Positions 55,335 through 62,831 of a DNA stretch of 64,000 nucleotides are shown in pieces. Source of the DNA: Sulfurovum indicum (GTDB taxonomy: Bacteria; Campylobacterota; Campylobacteria; Campylobacterales; Sulfurovaceae); NCBI RefSeq assembly GCF_014931715.1, contig NZ_CP063164.1, forward strand, positions 186,001 to 250,000, given 5' to 3'. The notes beneath the pieces are model-generated. The model searched no databases, was not told the DNA's origin, and worked only from the letters and a program-made list of their open reading frames with translations. The translations under genes and the position numbers were made by a program. The first letter of the stretch is position 1. The number at the start of each line of letters is the position of its first letter.

Positions 55335-55429
55335 AGAAGAGCGCGTAGTGTGTAGCTACGGTCGTCTCAAATCTCTACCCAAATCCGCTTCCTTCTACCC
55401 ACTACAATAATATAATGAGCAGATAACAT

Positions 55430-56734
55430 ATGAGTAAAAAACTATTTATTGAAACGCTTGGATGTGCGATGAATGTACGTGATACTGAGCACATGATCGC
55501 AGAACTGAACCAAAAAGAGCCTTACGAGCTTACTGAGGAGCTTTCCCAGGCAGACCTGATCATCATCAATACCTGTTCGGTACGAGAAAAACCGGTGGCA
55601 AAACTTTTTTCCGAGATTGGTCTTTTCAACAAACATAAAAAAGAAGGGGCTAAGATCGGTGTGGCAGGGTGTACGGCGAGTCACCTTGGAGAAGAGATCA
55701 TCAAGCGTGCACCCTCCGTTGATTTTGTACTGGGGGCACGAAATGTCTCCAAGATCACACAGGTGGTCGACAAAAAACATGCCGTTGAGGTCAGTACGGA
55801 CTACGATGAGAGTACCTACGCTTTTGGAGAGTACAGGACAAACCCCTTCAAGGCAATGGTGAACATCTCCATCGGCTGTGACAAATCATGTACCTTCTGT
55901 ATCGTTCCGCATACCCGTGGCGATGAGATCTCCATCCCCAGTGACCTGCTGGTACAGGAGATTACCAAAGCAGTTGACAGCGGAGCCAAAGAGGTGATGC
56001 TTTTGGGACAGAACGTCAATAATTACGGCAGACGTTTTGGCAGCAGTGATGAGAAGATAGATTTTACCGGTCTGCTGCAGAAGATCTCAAAGATAGAAGG
56101 GCTGGAACGTATCCGCTTCACATCACCTCACCCTCTGCATATGGATGATGCTTTTTTGGAAGAATTTGCTTCAAACCCCAAGATCTGCAAACAGATACAT
56201 GTACCGCTCCAAAGCGGTTCAACTGCTCTGCTGAAGGCCATGAAGCGCGGTTATAGCAAAGAGTGGTTCCTCAATCGTTGTGAAAAGATACGGACACTTT
56301 GCCCGGAAGCAACCATTTCTACAGATATCATTGTAGGGTTCCCGGGTGAGAGTGAATCCGATTTTGAAGATACGATGGATGTTCTTGAGAAGGTACGGTT
56401 TGAGCAGATGTTCTCTTTCAAGTACTCTCCGAGACCCTACACAGAAGCTGCAGAGTTTGAGAACCAGATAGATGACGCCATAGCCGGTGAACGCCTGAGT
56501 CGCCTTCAGAAACGTCATACACAGATACTCGATGAGATCATGGATGCACAGCTTGGTGTGGTACATAAAGTCTATTTTGATGAGCTCAAACCAGGTAACC
56601 GTGCAGCCGGACGCAGTGATGACGGGAAACTTGTTTTTGTAGAAGGCAGTGAGGAGCTGCTTGGAAAGATCGTTGATGTGCAGATCACCAAGACATCACG
56701 CGGTGCCCTTGACGGGGTAGTGATAACGGAATAG
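55430..56734 (+). CDS. miaB: tRNA-2-methylthio-N6-dimethylallyladenosine synthase
   Basis: Radical SAM methylthiotransferase for A37. N-terminal cluster cysteines [23 protein letters not shown] and GVAGCTASH; radical SAM motif [17 protein letters not shown]-terminal TRAM domain ([18 protein letters not shown]). 434 aa. Acts after MiaA. Confidence 0.98.
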   Translation: MSKKLFIETLGCAMNVRDTEHMIAELNQKEPYELTEELSQADLIIINTCSVREKPVAKLFSEIGLFNKHKKEGAKIGVAGCTASHLGEEIIKRAPSVDFVLGARNVSKITQVVDKKHAVEVSTDYDESTYAFGEYRTNPFKAMVNISIGCDKSCTFCIVPHTRGDEISIPSDLLVQEITKAVDSGAKEVMLLGQNVNNYGRRFGSSDEKIDFTGLLQKISKIEGLERIRFTSPHPLHMDDAFLEEFASNPKICKQIHVPLQSGSTALLKAMKRGYSKEWFLNRCEKIRTLCPEATISTDIIVGFPGESESDFEDTMDVLEKVRFEQMFSFKYSPRPYTEAAEFENQIDDAIAGERLSRLQKRHTQILDEIMDAQLGVVHKVYFDELKPGNRAAGRSDDGKLVFVEGSEELLGKIVDVQITKTSRGALDGVVITE

Positions 56735-56740
56735 ACAGAA

Positions 56741-57361
56741 ATGAGAGATCTCTTCAGGCAGGCAGGTATCATTGTGATCCCTGTGCTTGTCTATGTTATC
56801 ATGCGGTTACTATGGGTGACCTGCCGCAAGCGCTTCCACAATCTTTCCGAGATAGATGAATCACAGCATGTCTGTGTCTGTTGGCATGGTGAACTGTTAA
56901 TGAGTCCACAGGCATATAGAAAGATCCACCCTGAGCACAAAGCTTCCGCTATTATCTCCTCGCATTTTGATGGATCCCTGATTGCAGGTACTCTGCGTTT
57001 TTTAAAGATAAGACCTCTCCGCGGATCGACCAAAAAAGGTGCCAGACAGGTACTTTTGCAGGCGTTTAAAAGTATTAAAGCGGGTGAAGAGGTGCTGATT
57101 ACCCCAGACGGTCCAAGAGGTCCCAGACACTCTATGAGTGACGGAGCCATTGGGATCGCACTCAAAAGCAGGCTGCCTATTTTTGTGATGAATTACCAGC
57201 CATCATCCTACTGGCAGCTTGGCAGCTGGGACAGGTTTGTCATTCCCAAACCTTTCTGCCGCATTGACTTCTACATACAGAGTCTCTCTCTGGAAGGGAT
57301 GGAGATAGAAGAGGCAAAAGAGTATCTGAAAGAGAAGATGCTGGAACACACGGTAATTTAA
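56741..57361 (+). CDS. DUF374 lysophospholipid acyltransferase-like protein
   Basis: 206 aa with N-terminal membrane segment and the DUF374 motifs WHGELLMSP, SSHFDGSLIAGTLRFL, RGSTKKGARQVL, ITPDGPRGPRHSMSDGAIGIA. Likely acyl transfer in membrane lipid or lipid A modification. The stop overlaps the recombinase ATG by 1 bp. Confidence 0.93.
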   Translation: MRDLFRQAGIIVIPVLVYVIMRLLWVTCRKRFHNLSEIDESQHVCVCWHGELLMSPQAYRKIHPEHKASAIISSHFDGSLIAGTLRFLKIRPLRGSTKKGARQVLLQAFKSIKAGEEVLITPDGPRGPRHSMSDGAIGIALKSRLPIFVMNYQPSSYWQLGSWDRFVIPKPFCRIDFYIQSLSLEGMEIEEAKEYLKEKMLEHTVI

Positions 57362-58218
57362 TGAGCAATAAGCAACTGAGAGAGTATATTGAGGAATTTC
57401 TCGATTACCTTTTGAGTGTGCGCGGCTATTCCGAAGCGACGGTAGAGACTTATGAGATAGCGTTGCGGCAGATGGAGGAGGTGAGTCACTTTTATGAAGA
57501 GGATGGTGTATGGGTGCTCGATATTACACCTTTTCGTTTCAAGATCGTCAAGAACAGTAAAAAGACTATTGTTAAAAAGCTCTCTGCTGTACGTTCACTG
57601 GTCAAATACCTGGAAGATCAGTGTGATTTTGCAGTCAGGGTGATCTCCGATGAGTCCATAAAGGTACCTCAGTCTCTTCCCAAGCCAATAGAAGAGAGGC
57701 ATATAGATGAGGTCTTAAGGAAGGCAACGATCGAAGAGAAAGTGCTTGTAGCGATGCTTTACGGTCTTGGTCTGCGTATTTCGGAGTTGAGCAGACTGAA
57801 ACTGGATGATATTAAAGAGGGATGGGTCATGGTTCACGGAAAAGGGAACAAAGTACGTCAACTCCCTCTGCTGGATTCACTGCAGAAACTTCTACAGGTT
57901 TATTTGGCAAATACCCAGCCTGAAACGTATCTTTTTGAAAAAGGAAATGCTCCGCTCAATAGCGCACAGCTGCGCTACAGACTGACAAAACTCTTTAGGG
58001 AGCATGGGCTTCAAGCTACACCGCACCAGCTTCGGCACTCTTTTGCCACCCATTTGCTCAACCATGGAGCACGTATTGCTGATGTAAGTGAACTGCTGGG
58101 GCATGAAACGATGGCAACAACACAAGTCTATACCAAACTTGGTTCTGCAAGGAAGATGCAGGAGTATATGAAGGCGCACCCTTTGGCTGATGCCAGGCAT
58201 CAGCCAGATGAGGAGTGA
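57361..58218 (+). CDS. Xer-type tyrosine recombinase
   Basis: Site-specific recombinase of the XerC/XerD type. N-terminal SAM-like core-binding domain (SVRGYSEATVETYE). Catalytic set: Arg in GLGLRISELSRLKL, Lys in HGKGNKVRQLPL, HQLRHSFATHLL, LGHE and Tyr in TQVYTKLG. 285 aa. It is shorter than the XerH of Helicobacter/Campylobacter. No dif site was located. Heptads (GATGAGG, AGTGAGG, AGTCAGG; 58207-58227) span its stop. Confidence 0.92.
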   Translation: MSNKQLREYIEEFLDYLLSVRGYSEATVETYEIALRQMEEVSHFYEEDGVWVLDITPFRFKIVKNSKKTIVKKLSAVRSLVKYLEDQCDFAVRVISDESIKVPQSLPKPIEERHIDEVLRKATIEEKVLVAMLYGLGLRISELSRLKLDDIKEGWVMVHGKGNKVRQLPLLDSLQKLLQVYLANTQPETYLFEKGNAPLNSAQLRYRLTKLFREHGLQATPHQLRHSFATHLLNHGARIADVSELLGHETMATTQVYTKLGSARKMQEYMKAHPLADARHQPDEE

Positions 58219-58227
58219 GGAGTCAGG
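58207..58227. repeat. degenerate heptad repeat between convergent recombinase and tilS
   Basis: Three 7-nt units, GATGAGG, AGTGAGG and AGTCAGG, cover the 3' ends of both convergent genes, which are 4 bp apart. Confidence 0.6.
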
Positions 58228-59233
58228 ATCGGTATGTATTGCTTTGCAATGCGTTGATCTCCTGGAGGTCTATCTCTTTTGTGAAGAGATAGGGGCGTAT
58301 TTTTGATGGGATCTTTGCAACACGGCACACCTCTTTAAATTTCTTTGGCATCTCAGTTGTAATATAGGGGGCAATATAGAGCAGGTCATCCTTGAGTTCT
58401 ACTGCCCATGCTCCACCAATGACAAGGCTTTGTTTATTCTCTATCTCCTGACGTTGTGATGCAGAGAGGAGATATCCCAGTGTTTTAAGGGTCATGTCGG
58501 CTGCTTTGCTTTTGGCATTTGCTCTGTAGAGTTTAATGATCCTTAGTTTTTCATAGCTGTAGATGAGACTATATCCGCTCTCAAGCACTTTTTTGTCTCT
58601 TCTGAGGTATGCAAAACTGCGTTTGATCCCCTCTTTGTATTTTGACAGCAGAGGATCGGAGAACTGTTTTCTAAATCTGTTTCTCTCATATTTTTCATCG
58701 CTGTTGCTTGTGTCTGTGAAGTAGGGATGACCATGCTCTTTCAGGTAAGCAAGTAACTCTTCCTTACTGTATTCGAGCAGAGGACGTACCACTGTATAGT
58801 TCTCTCTTTTGCTTAGAGGTTCAAGTCCAAGTAGCTCAGAAGTGCCGGCACCTTTTGTAAGGCGCATCAGCAGCCACTCCAGCTGATCATTGAGTTGATG
58901 GGCGGTAAGCAGATTGTCATAACCGTGTGCTTTGATAAGTCTCTCAAAAAAATCATAGCGGAATATTCTGGCATTTGCTTCAAAGTGTGAGCTAAAATGT
59001 GGTGCCATTGCTGTATGACACTTCAGGTTGTACTGTTGTGCCAAGGCTTTGGCATGTGCTACTTCTTTTTTACTCTCTTCTCTTACACCATAATCAACAA
59101 TAGCAATATCAAATTTGATGTTGTTTTCTATGAGTAGAAAAAAAAGAGCGGAAGAGTCTACTCCTGCAGAAAAAGCGAGAAGATTTCTTTTTTCAAGTAG
59201 GAAGTAGGAAGTAGGAAGTAGAAGTGATTTCAT
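58223..59233 (-). CDS. tilS: tRNA(Ile)-lysidine synthase
   Basis: Converts C34 of tRNA-Ile(CAU) to lysidine. The PP-loop is LAFSAGVDSSALFF (usual SGGxDS; Ala replaces the second Gly), then DYGVREESKKE, DNLLTAHQLNDQLEWLLMRLTKGAGTSELLGL, RPLLEYSKEELLAYL. 336 aa. ATG 59233 overlaps the upstream stop (ATGA). Residues 4-13 are encoded by an AAGTAGG heptad repeat. Confidence 0.95.
   Translation of the reverse strand: MKSLLLPTSYFLLEKRNLLAFSAGVDSSALFFLLIENNIKFDIAIVDYGVREESKKEVAHAKALAQQYNLKCHTAMAPHFSSHFEANARIFRYDFFERLIKAHGYDNLLTAHQLNDQLEWLLMRLTKGAGTSELLGLEPLSKRENYTVVRPLLEYSKEELLAYLKEHGHPYFTDTSNSDEKYERNRFRKQFSDPLLSKYKEGIKRSFAYLRRDKKVLESGYSLIYSYEKLRIIKLYRANAKSKAADMTLKTLGYLLSASQRQEIENKQSLVIGGAWAVELKDDLLYIAPYITTEMPKKFKEVCRVAKIPSKIRPYLFTKEIDLQEINALQSNTYRS
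59195..59222. repeat. heptad repeat (AAGTAGG)x4 inside the tilS start region
   Basis: AAGTAGG at 59195, 59202 and 59209, then AAGTAGA at 59216. It encodes LLPTSYFLL-type residues of TilS on the minus strand. The unit length is not a multiple of three. Confidence 0.9.
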
Positions 59234-59586
59234 TTTAGATTTTCTTTTATCTTTTTCGTACTAGAGATAAGAAGTTTGAGCAGTTCATCAATTTCAGGTT
59301 GAATACTTTGGAGCATTTTATCATTTAGATATCCAGACTCTTTCAATAGTAAGAGCCAATATTCGGTTTCGTTAGCTTCTTTTAGAGCAATAGTGAGCTT
59401 ATGTAAAAAGTCAGCTTTAGATTGGGCATATTGTGCTTCACGTATCAACGCTCCGATGGATGTGCCGCTACGAATAATCTGTTTCGATAAAATATATTCT
59501 TTATGCTCTGTTTGTAAGTATTGAGAGAGCTTGATGATTCGCAATGCAAAGGCAAAGCTTTTTTCTCGTAACAGATCCTTTTTCAT
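59230..59586 (-). CDS. four-helix bundle protein (23S rRNA intervening-sequence protein family)
   Basis: 118 aa, all helical. The family pattern is clear: SFAFALRIIKLSQYL, KQIIRSGTSIGALIREAQYAQSKADFLHKLTIALKEANETEYWLLLL. Such genes occur in rRNA insertions, in diversity-generating retroelements (Avd) and as orphans. Here it sits between rimO and tilS, overlapping tilS by 4 bp, with heptad repeats on both sides. Function unknown. Confidence 0.9.
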   Translation of the reverse strand: MKKDLLREKSFAFALRIIKLSQYLQTEHKEYILSKQIIRSGTSIGALIREAQYAQSKADFLHKLTIALKEANETEYWLLLLKESGYLNDKMLQSIQPEIDELLKLLISSTKKIKENLK

Positions 59587-59610
59587 TCCTACTTTCTACT
59601 TTCTACTTCC
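59583..59610. repeat. heptad repeat across the rimO stop and the four-helix start
   Basis: TCATTCC, TACTTTC, TACTTTC, TACTTCC in phase on the plus strand. On the minus strand they are purine-rich (GAAAGTA) and encode the last residues VESRK of RimO, its stop and the ribosome site and start of the next gene. Inverted relative to 59195-59222. Confidence 0.8.
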
Positions 59611-60917
59611 TCATTAATAAGTGTTGCGAGAAGTTGTTCCCCCACCAGTTCTGTCACTTTTGCCTCATATATCTTTCCATATTCTACACTTATGTCGTTT
59701 GTATCGTTGATGAGGATCTCTCCATCGATGTCAATGGCCCACTGCAGCGGTCTTGCCGAGAGAAGGAATTCATGTTCATCACTCTCTCCGTCAATAACAA
59801 GTTCAACAGTTTTGCCTACCATTTTTTCAAGAGATCTGACTGTACATGCCTGGGCGATCTCACCTAGAATCGCGGTTCTCTCTTCAATGAGCTCTTTAGG
59901 CAGCTGCTCCATTTCATAGGCAGCAGTGCTCTCTTCATTGGAGTAGGCAAAGACATTGAATCGGTCAAATCCGAAATCTTCCATGAAAGAGCAGAGCTTT
60001 TCAAAACTTTCACTGTTCTCCCCCGGATGCCCGGCAATGACTGAAGTGCGCAGGAAGGCGTTTGGTTTGCTTTTCATGTATTCGAGCAGTTCAATGGTCT
60101 TCTCTTCCCCAAAACCTCGTTTCATTGTTTTAAGCACACGGTCATCGATATGCTGAACAGGCATATCGTAGTAGGTCTGGAAGATTGCTGAGTCGGCGAT
60201 GGTATCGATGAGTGCAAAAGTAGTAGTACTGGGATAGAGGTAAAGAATGCGTGCACTCTTGACACCTTCTATCTTTTCTACTGCTTTGATGAGGTCTCTA
60301 AGCCCATCCTTGAGCCCCATGTCGCGTCCGTAGCTTGAGGAGTCCTGGGAGATGAAAGAGAAGTCGTAAAAACCCTGTGCAGCAAGGCTGCTTACCTCTT
60401 TGACGATCGATTCGAGTGAGCGTGAGTGGAGTTTACCTTTAAAGCTTGGAATGGCACAGAAAGAACAGGTTTGGTTGCATCCCTCGGCGATCTTGATATA
60501 GGCATGGTAGTTTGAACCGGTAATGACCCTTCCGCTTGACTCTGTAGCCAGATAGACTTCCGGAGAGAAAGAGCTCTGTTTCTGGGCAATGAGCTGGTCT
60601 ATCTTTTCATAGTCTCCTACCCCGGTAAAGATATCGATCTCCGGGAGCTCCTGCATGAGCTCTTCTTTGTAGCGCTCACTGAGACAGCCACTCATGACAA
60701 GAATAGAGTCTTTTTTTCGTTCATCATGCAGATTGAGGAGTGTATTGATACTCTCTTCTTTGGCTGCATCGATGAAGCCGCAGGTATTGACGATGATGAC
60801 ATCAGCAGCAGTATTGTCATCGGTGATCTCATACTCTTTGAGACGACCAAGCATCACTTCGCTGTCGACAAGGTTTTTGGTACAGCCGAGGCTGACGAGG
60901 TGTAGTTTTTTGGACAT
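59589..60917 (-). CDS. rimO: ribosomal protein S12 methylthiotransferase
   Basis: Radical SAM enzyme that methylthiolates Asp88/89 of S12. N-terminal KLHLVSLGCTKNLVDSEVMLGRL, NTCGFIDAAKEESIN, MSGCLSERY; radical SAM motif GCNQTCSFCAIPSFKGKLHSR; C-terminal TRAM region. 442 aa from ATG 60917; a 20-residue extension is rejected. A paralogue of MiaB, 3 kb away. Confidence 0.98.
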   Translation of the reverse strand: MSKKLHLVSLGCTKNLVDSEVMLGRLKEYEITDDNTAADVIIVNTCGFIDAAKEESINTLLNLHDERKKDSILVMSGCLSERYKEELMQELPEIDIFTGVGDYEKIDQLIAQKQSSFSPEVYLATESSGRVITGSNYHAYIKIAEGCNQTCSFCAIPSFKGKLHSRSLESIVKEVSSLAAQGFYDFSFISQDSSSYGRDMGLKDGLRDLIKAVEKIEGVKSARILYLYPSTTTFALIDTIADSAIFQTYYDMPVQHIDDRVLKTMKRGFGEEKTIELLEYMKSKPNAFLRTSVIAGHPGENSESFEKLCSFMEDFGFDRFNVFAYSNEESTAAYEMEQLPKELIEERTAILGEIAQACTVRSLEKMVGKTVELVIDGESDEHEFLLSARPLQWAIDIDGEILINDTNDISVEYGKIYEAKVTELVGEQLLATLINEEVESRK

Positions 60918-61222
60918 GTTGTATTCTTTTTTTTGTGGATTATAGCATATTTTGTAGTTTTGATGAAAATGTATCATATTAATGTTACGCTACATCAATC
61001 TCTACGGAATAAAGTTTCAAGTATGTAGGGGCAGGATCCCTGTGTTCCCATAGGAGATGCCCGTAGGATGCATGACAAGGTATGGGGATATGGATAACGT
61101 ATATGTAAAAATTGTTTTGAGTATGGTATGAATGGTATGAAAACTGGAAAGAGTAAAAAAAGAAAGGTTAGAGCCAGACCGAAGTCTGACTCCTAAGAGG
61201 TTGTAACTTTAAGAAGTGATTC
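60918..61222. other. intergenic region between rimO and first porin
   Basis: No gene is seen in these 305 bp. The right end holds the porin terminator and the first copy of a 93-bp repeat (61145-61237). The rest has direct ATGGTATGAA-like repeats near 61120-61140 with no clear role. Confidence 0.6.
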
Positions 61223-61237
61223 TTAGAAGTTGTATCT
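61145..61237. repeat. 93-bp direct repeat, copy 1 (end of first porin gene and terminator)
   Basis: Identical by eye to 62739-62831. It covers the terminator, the 3' spacer and the last codons of each porin gene. Confidence 0.9.
61153..61196 (-). terminator. intrinsic terminator of the first porin gene
   Basis: On the minus strand GAGTCAGAC and GTCTGGCTC pair around a TTCG tetraloop (hairpin core 61171-61192) and are followed by CTTTCTTTTTTTAC. Strong Rho-independent form. Confidence 0.85.
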
Positions 61238-62542
61238 TGCCCAGAAACGAAGAACATTTTGGTCATACTCATCTATTGGTGCCCAGTAAGCACTATCTAC
61301 ATCCAAAGTTCGATAAATGTATCCGGCAAATACAGTTGTAGTGTCATTAAATACTTTAGTTTTGTAAGTAAGATCTAATTCTTGATATGTTCCCTCATCA
61401 TCGCCGGCAAATCTATTACTTCCTAAATAATAGTTTACAGAGTTAGTTGCTAATCCATAATCACTGTAGTTATAGGCTAAACCAAGTTTACCACCTAATG
61501 CTTTTACACCAACTCTTGCAACAAAAGTATCAGAATCTATTTTAATGAAGTCTTGGTTGAGTATCATTTGTGTGTAAAGAGGTGTTTTTACACCACCGGT
61601 ATTAAATACACCAACTGCGCTGTTATTTACGTTTGAATATGCTAAAGAAAGATCAAACATACCTACTTTTCCACCGATTTTAGCACCAAATGCACCTGTA
61701 TCTTCAGCTCCGTTTGTATCTAACCATACTGCACCACCTTGAAGTGATACATAGAAAGAATCTGCATTGTATTTAGCATCACCCCAAAGAATGTTGGTGT
61801 CACCAGAAGCTACTCCAAGAGTATTTGAAACAAGATCAGGTGCATAATACCAAGAACCTGTCAAAGTCAAGTTGCTAAAAGACTTGTTTTGGGCAGTTAG
61901 CATATGAATACCGTCATTATCATTGAAGTCATTGAAATCAGTTACATTTCCTACACTCGAATTACCGCCATATACCCATGCATATACCAAAGTTGTATTT
62001 TCGATGTCAGTATTCACTGCAAGTACAGCATCGAATGTATTTTTAAATACGTTCCAACCTTCAGAGAAAGCAAACGGAGAGAGTGCTTTTGGAAGTTCCT
62101 GACGACCTGCTTTGAAGCTAGTGTTGTCAACACTGTATGTTAAATACATTTGAGAGATCCAGCCTCCATCTGTCATATCATCAATATCTCCACTGCCAGT
62201 ACCTTGCATAACACCAGAAACCACGGAGTTTTCAAGATTAAGGGTAGAAAGACCGCTTACTTCCACACCGACACCGACACCGGCAAAAAGATCTTTATTT
62301 ACTGCTCTTAGTTGAATACCGGCATCTGCTACAGAACCTTCTTGGCTAAACAGATCAGTCTCAGCGTAAACATCACTTGCTGTAGAATCGACTGTTTGGT
62401 AATAAAGTACCGCCTGTCCGCTAAAGTCCCAACCGGATGTTTCTGCTATCGGTGCTTCTACTTCTGGCTCTACTGGAGCGATATCTCCACCTGCCATGAT
62501 CATTGTTGACGCTATTACTGAAAGTAATAATGTTTTCTTCAT
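61223..62542 (-). CDS. outer membrane porin, major OMP type
   Basis: 439 aa with a signal peptide (KKTLLLSVIASTMIMAGG), then an acidic/Pro start (DIAPVEPEVEAPIAE) and a beta-barrel pattern ending in aromatic FWARYNF, the usual C-terminal insertion signal. Resembles Campylobacterota OprD/MOMP-like porins. It has GGGGGAT upstream and a consensus promoter. Paralogue of the next gene. Confidence 0.88.
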   Translation of the reverse strand: MKKTLLLSVIASTMIMAGGDIAPVEPEVEAPIAETSGWDFSGQAVLYYQTVDSTASDVYAETDLFSQEGSVADAGIQLRAVNKDLFAGVGVGVEVSGLSTLNLENSVVSGVMQGTGSGDIDDMTDGGWISQMYLTYSVDNTSFKAGRQELPKALSPFAFSEGWNVFKNTFDAVLAVNTDIENTTLVYAWVYGGNSSVGNVTDFNDFNDNDGIHMLTAQNKSFSNLTLTGSWYYAPDLVSNTLGVASGDTNILWGDAKYNADSFYVSLQGGAVWLDTNGAEDTGAFGAKIGGKVGMFDLSLAYSNVNNSAVGVFNTGGVKTPLYTQMILNQDFIKIDSDTFVARVGVKALGGKLGLAYNYSDYGLATNSVNYYLGSNRFAGDDEGTYQELDLTYKTKVFNDTTTVFAGYIYRTLDVDSAYWAPIDEYDQNVLRFWARYNF

Positions 62543-62572
62543 TGTAATCCCCCTGTTTTTTTAATATAGATG

Positions 62573-62602
62573 ATTATAGCAAGTATGATAAGATAATGTC
62601 AA
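62573..62602 (-). promoter_or_regulatory. consensus sigma-70 promoter of the first porin gene
   Basis: On the minus strand TTGACA (62602-62597) and TATAAT (62578-62573) match both consensus boxes exactly with an 18-nt spacer, 31 bp before the ATG. Confidence 0.8.
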
Positions 62603-62738
62603 TAAAGTTAATAAAAAGTTAATAAACTTACAAAAACTACGCAAATTAAAGAAGGGTTGCTTTTAAAAAACAATACTCTTCTTAAGAGTTTTCTAAAGAA
62701 GTTGTTGATAAATTGAAGTAAAAATAATATAACAAATG

Positions 62739-62831
62739 TGGAAAGAGTAAAAAAAGAAAGGTTAGAGCCAGACCGAAGTCTGACTCCTAAGAGGTTGTAA
62801 CTTTAAGAAGTGATTCTTAGAAGTTGTATCT
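62739..62831. repeat. 93-bp direct repeat, copy 2
   Basis: Second copy of 61145-61237. Contains the terminator hairpin at 62765-62786 with its T-tract (minus strand) and the last codons of the second porin. Confidence 0.9.
62747..62790 (-). terminator. intrinsic terminator of the second porin gene
   Basis: The same UUCG-capped hairpin and T-tract as at 61153-61196. Confidence 0.85.
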
